Shown: positions 29,501 through 41,500 of the stretch, piece by piece
How the letters are laid out: every line of letters starts with the position of its first letter
Position numbering within the stretch: the first letter of the stretch is position 1
NCBI GenBank assembly: GCA_916700875.1
Contig: CAKAKS010000067.1
Coordinates: 22,406,591 to 22,470,590 of the forward strand
Length of the DNA stretch: 64,000 nt
Direction: 5' to 3'
Source of the DNA: Sebastes aleutianus
Taxonomy: Eukaryota; Chordata; Actinopteri; Perciformes; Sebastidae
Made by a program: the position numbers and the translations under genes
The notes under the pieces: model-generated
Database searches by the model: none
The model's input: only the letters and a program-made list of their open reading frames with translations
What the model was told of the DNA's origin: nothing

Positions 29501-32500
29501 GCTAGGAACATGTGGGACTCTTGAACAAGGACATCAGCAGGGCAGTTTGGTGTCAGGGTCATGGTGACCAAGTCACCACCTCTTGACATGTTGTTGTCCT
29601 TCTGTATCAGCCGATCACTTCTGCTGTGTCAGGGTATTTTTAGGAATAATATTGTGCACTCAGAGCACTCAGAGCAGCTTCTACCTTCTACCACAGTATT
29701 TATAAGGCTGTTTACTTGGGAGTTGACATTGCAGTGCACTGCAGTATATAATAGGTCACTGAGAAGGTGTCTTTCATCTCGGGGAATAAGACAATTTGCA
29801 TGTGAGTAAAAATTTAACAGGACTGAAGACCTTATAGGTGGTTTTGCATGTTTGAGCCCATTAACTACAAGTTGTGTATATATTTAAGCATTATTGGTCA
29901 CTTACTTAGTTTGACTTATAGTGTTTTATGGCTAACGTGTTAGCAGTTGTCTATTTACACATCCAGCATTGGCATTCATTTGGAGTCTTGCTTTGGCTAC
30001 CTGACGAATATAAATGTCCAATATTTACTCTTGTTTTAGCTGTTTTGGTTTTCACCAACTTGTGAGAAATATAAGTGGGTCTTTAGCTTGCTATGTTACA
30101 CTATATTCAAAAGCTAGTTGCTAACTTTGTCTGTGCTCTGGCGAATTGCTAATTTTGTCTGATCACCGGCTAGTTGCTAACTTCTGGATAAGTAGTGTAC
30201 AGGGTGCCATGCCATTGTTCATACGGCCCATTATCCCGAAACCCCAATAGTCCGAAAAAATGTCCCATTAGACTGAAAGCCCATTTGTCTGACAGCCCAT
30301 TATCCCGAAAAACAAACCGCCATTGTTCCGAAGACCTATTGCTCCAGAAATACACTCTCCATGCAACGAACAGAAGCACGTGGCTTATTATTATGCAGAA
30401 TGACATCATCGGACCTGGCCACAATGTTTTTTTTCCTACTATGGCGAAGGCATGTCCCTCCCTACTCTACCTCTGATTGGCTTACCCTGATATTCTTACA
30501 CTATCCCTAACCAGTCTCACTCCTCATGCCTAAACCTAACCAACCCAACCAACAAAGGCAACAAGTACTAGCCAATCAGAGGCAGAGTAGGGCAGGAATG
30601 TCAGATAATGTCGTTCTGCATAATAATTAGCCATGTGCTTCTGTTTGTTGCAGGGAGAGTGTGTATCTTCGGAGCAATGGGCCTCCGGAACAATGGGTAT
30701 TTGTTTCCGGGATAACGGGCTGTCAGATAAAACGGATTTCGGTCTACTGGGACATTTTTCAGACTATTGGGGTTTCGGAATAATGGGCTGTCGGAACAGC
30801 ACTGGCTTTGCGTCGGAGTGCCGCATCGCCCTGTCGGGGTTTATTTCACAACAATGACCAGCTCTCTGTACATTCTCCCTTCATTGTCACTGAAAACGGC
30901 TACCTGTTGTGGCTAGAACTTATGTTGATGAAAGCGAAAGACTGAACCAAACAAAAAAGTTGCAGGCTGCAAAACCAAAACAGGAGCTGAAAGATGCCAA
31001 AACACACATTTGGGTGATAATTCTCTGAGGGTTCATCATTGCAAGTGACCCCTTTTCAGCTTTACTGTGCAGCTTGAACATTACTGCAGACTATTGTGTA
31101 AAGCTAAACACCAGATTTCACATTGATTTTCTACCTTTCAGGCAGCCATCGGTATCCATCTATTTCATTATGTCATGAAATGGATTTGCAGAATCCTGAA
31201 ACTTACCTGTGATAAGTACTATTTTAAGGCTGTTCAAAAGAACAAGGTCTAACAACAACTGGGACAAGTTGTTTCATAATACAGAGGTAGTCTCTTCTTT
31301 ATCAGTGGGTGGTGGTCGTGCTAATACTTCCTTTGCAAAGAACAAGACAGTTTCAGTGTCTTTTCAGAGAACATCACAGCTTCCCACTGTAGGGAATGGA
31401 GCTTTTTGACTGTATAACTTCCTTTAATGTGAATATTTTGTCACCTTTATTTTGCTGTCAAAGTTACATTTTTGTCACATGGTGCCTTGAGAAGGGACTT
31501 TTTTCAAAACTCTGGTGCTTTCAAGGATACTTTGGCATCCAAAGTTTGATATTAGATTGTGATCTATACTGTTAAAAATGTTGTCAGTTGACTGGTTCAA
31601 ATCCTAAATGTTTGGCATAAAAGCTTTTGGTTTGTTTGGAAAAATCATCAGCATTAAGTACATTTGTAGTTAATGGGCTAAAACTTACAAAACCACTGGT
31701 ATGTTCCTTTTCATGAGGGATAGATTTTATTTTTTTCCATTTGTGTCTGCCAGATCTATTTGAGTTTTTAAATAGGTTTTTGATTACACATAGGTTTGTG
31801 TGTGTGTGTGTGCACGATATAGTAAGTCGGCGTGGTAATCTATAGGATGATTTATGGGGTTTTAAGAAAGTCAATAGTTTGTCTGTGACTGTTACTGAAT
31901 GGGGTTTAGTCCATTCATCAAGCTGACCGCAGCTGAAATGGAAATGACCTCCCATCTCTGAGTGGCACAGCAGCACCCCCTCCCACATCAGACAGCTAGC
32001 ATGTGCTGCGGATGGTCCATTTTTCCATCCAGCGTCACATCACACGGCAGACACTTGAGGCTCAGCCAGGTTTTTCTAAACCCTGAAGGAGGGAAACACG
32101 TTAAGAGGCAGCGAGCGCTGGGACTGAAAAATCCTTGAACCTCTGGCAGGTGGATTAATTGGTTTACTCAATGTTATTTCACCAGGGACTTCTCAAAACA
32201 ATTTCAGACATTAGAATGTCTTGAGAACATGTCGTCGACCTGAGGGGCAAAGCAATCTAGTTGATAGCTAAAAATACATTCTGTAATATGGACCACCGAA
32301 GGACGGAGTAATATTGAGCAGCTCTGGCTGTCACCGCTCTGACGATTATGAACGATATCTCCACTTATTGTTCTTGTCATTTGTTGTTGCCGTTGTTATT
32401 ATAATAACAACCCTGCGATCATTAGCCTGCTGCAGAGCGCATTTTTACAACGGGGCTGTTAAATTGATTTATCAAATGGCATTTTACCAACGTAGAAGGG

Positions 32501-35500
32501 GGGGGACTTGAGTAGTACAGGTTCTCATTTCCTAGATCTATGGTCCCCGTTTACACACACACAAACACAAACACAACGCTGCAGCGCTAGCAACCAGCTG
32601 GCCTATTTATCACAAGCAACGCTCACTGTGGTGGCCCCCCCTGCTAATGCTAGCCTTGCCTCTTCTGCACCTACCATTAAATGGAAAGTCCCCCTGTTAG
32701 TGCCGGGCTTTGATTAATTGGTAGTTTAGATGGCGGGGAAAAGCTTCCATAGATAATATCAGGCTGCACCTACACCTGCAGCTGCATTGTTTAGCAACAT
32801 CCTGACTGCGCTGTTTGAGTGTAAAACCCCATTATCCCGTCTCAGTCAGACGTTTAGGCTAATAAGTACTGTGTGTGCTTGTCTGTGTGTACTTTTGTGA
32901 GCATATATACTTATGTGTATACATGTGTTTATATTTCTGTTCCAGATTAGAAATACTGAGTAACAGTAAAAACACTCAGCTTTCTCTTGAATCTATTTTG
33001 CTATCTATTTTGTTGTATAGTGATAATTCACCATCTATTAAGGCTAAATATACAAGGAATACAAGGAGTTTATCTTGTTATTGATATATATACAAGATGT
33101 GATTGTAAATATGTTAATTGTGTTCAATTCACAAGGCTATTTCTAAAATCTTTTTCCTGTCTTTTTCTCTCACCACAGGAATCTTCATACTCATTTGCAC
33201 TGAAATGCCTTATCAGCCTTTCCACTGTTATATTGCTTGGTCTTATAATAATGTACCATGCCCGGGAAATCCAGGTGAGTCTAACACATAAAAAAATAAC
33301 GTTATTTTATTCATTTGTACCAGCAGCTTTTGGTATCAGTGTTGTGAAGATGATGATGATGATAATGAGGATATCAAATTGAAATACTATTTTTATTGTG
33401 CTAAAAGGTAATTGCTATGAAACGTGACTTTATGCTCAAAATAATGTATACATTTACGATGTACAGTTATTATATATTGTGGTACACACATAAGGAATGT
33501 ACACAAATACAAAAGTCAGGGTGTATTTTTCAACAATTAGAAAGCTATAACACAGTTTATTAGAGCTGACCTCGACCAAAGAAATTCTTAGTTGACTAAC
33601 ACTCGTACGATTTGTCAACTAATCGATTAGATTTAATCGTCAGATCTGTAAAACTGAGTTTCTCCTCAAAGAATCACACAAAAGCACCAGTTTAAATCTT
33701 GTGTTTACCAGAGATGTGCTCATAAGTTTCTTAGAAATAAGTCATTCAGCATGAAAAAAGCATAAAAAAACGACTAATCGACTAAAGAAATCTTTGTTGA
33801 CTGAGACCAAAACTACCGATTAGTCAACTAGCCGACTAAGAGGGAGCAGCTCTACTGTTTCCACGTAGCACCTCATTTTTCTTGACTTAATTAAATGTAT
33901 GACACTATCATTCATTACGTAGCTGTTATGAATATATACTGTATGGAATGAGTATAATCCAAAAACACAATGCAATGAATCTGTAGACCAAATTTCTGAT
34001 ATTACATTATTTTTTTTTTGCAGACTTTTATTGCATCTCAGTTTATGTTATTTTCTGGTTGTTCTGCTTCTTCTGAGCTGCATCAGATGTATCACATTTG
34101 AATTAAATTAAATATCCAAATCTCCGTTGCCACTGTTTTACGGCTACAGCGTTACACCAAATGCAAGATTTCTAGATGTCTTCTCCTTCATTTTATACAT
34201 ACTCTAATTCAGCACGACGTCTTCAGATCTTGACTAGAATTCCAAATAAAATCCGTGGGTTTGATTCAATGTGTTTGTAATGATAAAAGCTTTGAAGGTG
34301 AGGGGCGTTGAAGAGGATGGAAACATTGGAGAAAAGGCTGAAAAAGCCAAAATCTCAAACTAAAGAAGTGAAGAAACTTTTTAAAACAAGTCTTTGGTGT
34401 ATGTCTGTTTTCCTTTAAGCTGTTTATGGTCGACAATGGTGCGGACGATTGGAGGATAGCCATGACGTATGAGCGGATCTTCTTCATCGTGCTGGAGTTG
34501 CTGGTGTGTGCCATCCATCCCATCCCGGGCCAGTACGTCTTCACCTGGACGGCGCGGCTGGCCTTCACCTACACGCCGTCGGTGGCCGACGCCGACGTGG
34601 ACATCATCCTCTCCATCCCCATGTTCCTGAGACTCTACCTGATAGGCAGGGTCATGCTGCTCCACAGCAAGCTGTTCACGGACGCTTCGTCTCGCAGCAT
34701 CGGCGCCCTCAACAAGATCAACTTCAACACACGCTTTGTCATGAAGACCCTCATGACCATCTGTCCGGGAACTGTTCTGCTGGTGTTCAGTATATCCTCC
34801 TGGATCATTGCTGCATGGACTGTGCGCGTCTGTGAGAGGTAAACACGGGGTTGTGAATAATGGATGTTGCTGGGGACAGATTGAAAAACACAAAATGGCT
34901 GATGCACATTCACGCGTTGTGGATTACTAGACACCCTTTCTTCCTTCTCGTCTCTGTTTTGTGCCAGGCTTCTCCGTGTTTTCAGTCGCTCAACTGCACT
35001 GGTCCAAAGAATTGAGTGGGATCATCAGGATAGGTTACATATAAATACTGCACACGTGTACAGGAAGCCTCACTACTACATAATGCTATTTAAAAACACC
35101 CCGACATGCGTTTCATTAGCTCAGCGATCGCTTCACGACTCCCCACTCCTTGTTTTTATTGCTATTTTAGATGGCTTGTCCATAATTCATGAGTGTCTAA
35201 TTGTTTGTTTGCTGAATGGTTTGTTTTGGTAATGCGGAGCAGCCCCCAGGATCCCCTAACCCGTTTTCTCCCCAAAACTGCTCATCGGGCTTCGTCTCAA
35301 GGGGGCAGCAACGATTCTCACTGAAAATGAAAGAGGCAGGGAGAAATGAAAAGCTTTTTTTTTTTCCTTTCTCGTTTTGCATTTGCATAGGGAAATGAGA
35401 CGTTAATGCCAGCTTTGATGTTTCAAAGTCATTTGTGCGTAGTTGGAGTGGAAGGGGGACTTGAGTAGAGTGGGTGGAGAGTGGAAGATCTATAGCAGCG

Positions 35501-38500
35501 GTTCTTGTCAGACCCGATATGATGCTGCACAGGTGCTGCATTGTAAAAGTCAAGCATCAGCTCAGGCGAAGGCTGTCAGCCCCGACTACAGATGCTCAGT
35601 TACCTCCTGCAGCTCACCTCGCCTGCTTTTACTAAGTACCCCCTCTCCCTTCCTCTACCCCTCCTCTTAACTACCCGCCCGTGTTAACGCCTGTCACTAA
35701 CCCCCCCTCCCCCTCGCACGCCCAACCCTAGATCCTCCCGGACCCCTCAGCACCCCCAGCTGTTGGTTGGTTGGTGGGTTTAAACCTCACAGGGTGAACC
35801 AGCTGACCTTTGACCCAAGCTCCTCTGGGACACAGTGAGGTGTAACTGGCATCACCTCAAATTAATGTTCAAAACAACACACTGTCCAATTTGTATACTA
35901 TTAGTAGTGTCTCTTTACAGTCCAAGTCAGCAGGTTACTATAATTCATATTTTGGGAATTTCATGGCTTCTTCTATCCCTCTATCATGTTCTTATTCCCA
36001 GTCTTAAAGATAAACACTAGTTCGATATTTTAGGGAAGACGCTAATTAGATTTCTTACTGCGAGTTACACAATCAATACCACTCCTGTGTTTGTATGGTA
36101 AGCCGGTTAGCTTAGCTTAGCACAAAGACATGAAACCAGCGGAAATTCCAGGAAATTACTGGTCCCAGCCACAGACTGTATACATAGATGGATGACACAT
36201 TTCCTCCCACTGTACAGAAGTGAAGCCAAAATATTGCGGATACGGGAGCTGCCATCCTGAGATTTTGACATCATTTGGAGCCATAGTCTGCGCAGTAGTG
36301 ATCGGGAGGTGGAGTCACGGTATCGAGGTCACAAAAACACAACTAGCCACAATATCTCTATAAATACATTTATGATCAAATAGACTTGTGATGGTTATGG
36401 AAAATTAAAATTGCATCTCTCTCGTACATTTCCTGACCCTCCGGCTCCGTGACTACTTCGGTCAGAGCAGCTGTCAATCATGACGTCTCACCCCCTTCTT
36501 ATGTCATCAAATAACTAATTAAAACCAAACTTATCAGAAGAATTAACACTTGAACATCAGCGTGATAAAAACTACCTAAAATGACAAAAAGCATCTTTGG
36601 GAAAAATTTGACGTGTACTTTGACTTTTTAGTTTTACCAATGTCCCATCCGCTAACATGGAGGGGGTGGGATTTATGACCTATACTGCAGCCAGCCACCA
36701 GGGGGCGATCCAGATGTTTTGGCTTCACTTTTGGGGAGCTGTCATGTCGTCCATCTTTATATGCAGTCTATGGTCCCAGCCCAGAAACAGTTTGGTCCCT
36801 ATCTGTTCATAAAACGCCAAAATTGTAATTTTTACACTTACGTACGCATTAAACAAAGATATAAAGTGTTAATTGGTCGCTTTTAGAGGATTTTTTTTAC
36901 ATTTGAACATAGCCAAACTTGCTGTTTCCAGTCTTAATGCTACACTAATGTTGCTGGCTCTAGCTACATTTAGTTACGGTATAGGCATGAGAGTGGTATC
37001 GATCTCCTCATCAAAGTCTCGGCAAGAAAGCAATAAATTGCATTTCCCAAAATGTCGAACTATACCTTTAAAGTTTTGGCTAAACATTGAGATGATTGTA
37101 ATTATTGGGTCTTTAGTATCTCATTATCCAAGACAGGAATTCCATATGAATTATACCCGAAAAAAAACTACGAGAATCTGACACTGCACATCCCTGGGGC
37201 CAATTTGGAAATCTGGATTTAAATTGATGGTTAGATGAGAAGCATAGAATCTCTAACAAGGTTTTCTCACACACACGTTCTGTGACACACACTTTCCATG
37301 AGCAGTGCATGCCGTTAGTCCTTTGGTTTCAGTTTCAGAATAACGTGTGTTCAGATGGGTGGATTTGTGCGTTACTACGGATGGGTGCAAGCATGCACAT
37401 GTAGATGTGCCTGCATGTGTGTGTGTGTGTGTGTGTGTGTTTGTATAATGTTTTGTTGTACTTTCTATTTCCCCACTATGCTGCTCCATAGGGATACCAT
37501 GTGAGTCCTCGTTCTCTAGCCGTGGAAAAAAAACAACAACAACAACAACAACAACTTCAATCATTTTGCACCGAGCTGGCGCCACTGCTGCCCTGATTGG
37601 GGTTGGAGGGTAGGGTGGTAGCGGGGAGGAAGGGGCAGCCCCTCTAAAACAATTAACCGATGATCCTTTCCAAACTCAGTATGGCAAAGGAGGATTAGAC
37701 AGGCCCTCTAGTTGGCATGAAAGTGGCACCATCCTTCTAAGAAAACAGGCTTTTAGTGGCTGTAGGAGCACAGCAGGGACCAACGGTGTGAGCAGCACTT
37801 TGAAGCAAGCGTCTCTTTGCTAACTATTATTGTATGTTAGGCCGGTAGGGGCTGGAGGAGGAGGAGGAGGTGGAGGAGGAGGAGTGAGGAGGAGGAAATT
37901 TGTGCTAAAATGGAGCAGCTCCTTCAAGTCACCTTCACTAATCTGCCAGAGGGCAATTTGTCTTTCCTCATTTTTTTTCTGTCCCTCTCCTTATGCAATT
38001 GTTATAGATCTATATTGCACAAAAAGTCTTTTTAGCAGCGACTCCAAAGATTTGTCGAGGAGCAAAAGCCTTTCTGTTCTTTGTGTTCACACATTACCAT
38101 CCCATTATGTGTCTCCCCTTCACAAAATTAATTGAACAGTGTTGTAATGGTTTTCCAAAGACTTTTTGTTGCTTCTGCCCCAAAGATTTTGCTCTAGAGG
38201 CGGAGACAGTTTGTCTCCTGTAGCCAAAAAGAAGGTCTGAGTATGCAAGGAGAGGTAATGTCATTTGTCTGGGGTGTGTCTTACTATCTAGCACAGCATT
38301 ATTTTGATCGCCTATATATGAGTAGTGTTACGCAGTTCAAGTCTAGGCAGGTAAATGAGGGCATCGCTTTCCATTGTTTCTTATATTTAGACATTCTTGA
38401 AGGAGCAGTATGCTCTGTGCTGAATGCAGTGTCTCCAGTTTTTGTTTACACCCATGAACTGAATGTCCTCATTCCCCCTTCGTCCCCTCCTCCGGTAAAC

Positions 38501-41500
38501 ATCGAAACAGCATGCACGTTTTCATGTTTACTTATCAATCCCATCATTTCGAGAAAAAAAAAAGTGGAAGAAAAAAGAGGCGCTTGTTTCCCAAAGTGCT
38601 GTGTGTGACTTTTGTACCTTCTGTTATAAACGCGCCGTTACACTGTCACATTGACCACCCTCCTGAGCCAATCAAAGGGCAGTACGGTGTGAGATTGGAC
38701 GAGCACGGAGTCTTCCTGGAAAATGCCTAGATGGGGGGAATGAAAGACACACAACCATGGAGGACAGAGAGGGGTGGAGGGAGGGTGGAGTTGGGAGGGA
38801 TGCTAATGTTACAGTAGATGGATTTAACGCTGGTCACTGGCCCGCTTTCCGTGCTTTCTTGATACAGCCCATCTTCAGAGCTAACCTACCTCAACTAAGC
38901 TCCTTAACTAAGCTCTTTTGGCTTCTCCCTCACTACCATAAGGCTCCCTCCCTCTCGCTCTTACTCCTGACTGATCCTTTGCAGATCTCCTACTGTACCC
39001 ATCTAACGTGGCATGCTTTGCAGTTTTTCCCTCATCTCTCCCCCACTACTGATTCCTCGTCCCTTTGCCTTCCCTTATCCATAACAAGCAGGCCTAATCC
39101 GGCCAGAACTCAGTTACACACTCGCATGCATGCCTTTGCCTGCCTCCCTGGTCTCTCGCTCCTTTTTTTCTCTTTAACTGTTATCTAATTCTTCTCCTCT
39201 CCTGTTTCTAACTCTGTTATCTGAAACAAAACGTGCTATTTCGAGGCGATGTGAGACTGCTGTTTCTCACCTCGCTTTCTCCGGTGAGGACCCGTAGGCA
39301 AGCTCTCAGAAAGTTTAGCTGACTTTCCCTCAGAGCGCAGCGCCGGATTATGAGGCTTGAGTTACTAGTCAGCTACACCTACACCCAAGGTCTGACATCC
39401 AGATTGTGTCATCGCTTAGCCACAAGATACAAACAGCGGCAGCCAGGAACAGACTGTCCCAACGTCTAACCAGAGAAACACACACCGGTGCAACTTGAAC
39501 TTTCTCACACCAACCACAGGTTTACATAAAATATTCAGGTAGATTTTACAACTTTACAGTTTCCAGGCTACGAGTTCAACGACACCGACACAAATGTAGC
39601 AACGAATGCTGTTCTTTTTTAGTTTGTTATTAGATTCAAATTCAGAATGCAGCAAAATGGGTGGCAACAAAAATGCTTATTCTCCCGGTTAAACGGATGT
39701 ATGATGTATCCATTATTTCAAAGCATTTCTGTCCACAAATTCTGGCATAGATCTGGAAGACATTGAAGAACATACTGACCATAGAAATAGAATACGAGTA
39801 GAATGGACATTGAACTGTTTTCCCAGGTCTTTTGACCGGTACAAAAGAAAAGGGAGATTGTTGTTAGTTGTTATGGTGACAACACACGTCACTGGGGTCG
39901 TAAAGTGGGTCGCAGCTTGCCGGGAAAATAACGGATGCAGCTCTGGAGACGGATGGCTGGCTAGTTAGCTAGGTAGCTTGTCCTTCTCCTGAGCGGCGGG
40001 GAGTGAGACGGAGGGACCGTTACGGGCCTTTCACACTGAACGCGGCAACAACGCCACTGCTCTCTGAAAACCATTATTTCCAATGGTCTGCTCAGCGCAA
40101 CAATGGCATTTCGCTGTGCTGAGCAAAGCGTGAGCGGTGAACTTTGGCCGCAGCGCACTGTGATGTGGCGGCGGCGAGTGCAGCGCAAACAGCATTTTGT
40201 GTGAAAGGCCTATTAGAGCCAGCGCTGCCGCTGGCCACCAGCGTTTTAGTTTATACAGAAGTTAGCCCGCTACAACGGTCGCAAAAATGGCTGCCGCTCT
40301 GACCATCTTGCTACGTTGATTTGAATGGGAATGTCCGTTCTGCTCCTAGTCTATTTCTATGATACTGACACTCTCAGTGTGCCTGACAGTGGACACCAAG
40401 GATGACAAAGTGAACTGTCCATACTGCTTGCTGTGCATTTTCAATCCCAGTGTCTAATGCACCTCTCCCTTAATCTGAATCATTCACAAGATTATCTTTA
40501 GAACGAACGTCTCCTCCACAAAGTCAGATGGATTTTATGCAAATCGTTGCAACCTCAAGGACAGGTGGATTCTCTATGGTTTGATGCCTTGATCTGATAA
40601 TTTGTTTTTAAACTATGCACGCTCTGCAGGCATAGTATTGATTGCAGCCTATGGCAAAGTCATATACAGAGCCCGCAAAGCATGTTTGCATAACAGAGAA
40701 TGTGGAAGATATAATCACCCCAGATACGATCTGCAGATCATGAGCCGAAGCAGCGCTGTTCTTTGTTCGAAGACAGGTGCTAGTAGCTTAAAAGGTTCCT
40801 TCAGATGTTGCTCTTATTATTTACATCAGGAGTAGTGTTTTTGCTTACTTGTGAGTACCGCATCCCCTAAAGCTAGTAGAAGTACCCCCTTACTTCAAAT
40901 ACAATCTATTATCTGTTAATATTAGAGCTACCATAAAGATTTGATAAGCTTTAATAGGGAATTAAAAGAAAAAAGTTACAAGAAAAAGTGTCCTAATGGT
41001 AGTCAAACTCCGAACGCAACTAGACCCCTAGGTGTTACCTTTTTAACTGTTATTCTGATATTATTAAGGTGCTGTGGTTTCCTGTATTTTTCTCAAGAGG
41101 ATTTGAGCAATAAAAGTAAATTGATGCTATAAAATGTTTATATACTCAATAACACTTTATCAATTAGTGTTGCATCAAACAACCGATAAAGAATCAGACA
41201 AGGGACAAAATCCTTTCATCACTCATCTCTACTCTTACGCCAAAGTTACGCCAGACAGCGACAAAGTTCAGCTTGCCGCAATAATTAGATTTTTCTGCGG
41301 CGTGGGAGGCGTGTGCATGTGTTTCAGGCTGGAAGAAATTCTTTGTAACATAGGTCAACATGTCACAGGAGTCACATGATCTGTTTACGTACTGGCTGTG
41401 GGCAGTCTTTGGCTGAACTTTGCTAAACTAAACTTTTCCCAACTTTTCGTTTGGCTGCACTTTGCCGCAGCTTTTCACAGACATCGTATGGCGGCTCTGG

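Larger units (their letters stand above)
28393..33178 (+). other. kcnn1: kcnn1 intron 2 (phase 0, about 4.8 kb)
   Basis: Donor GTAGGT to acceptor CACCACAG. Contains the MITEs at 28707 and 30206; 29200-30190 and 30810-33170 hold no gene or recognisable element beyond short simple repeats such as TG runs near 31797. Confidence 0.85.

Noticed and set aside
34381..34934. Long frames opposite and beside exon 4 (up to 170 residues)
   Set aside because: Shadows of the GC-rich, highly conserved S3-S5 exon; the peptides have no known family pattern.
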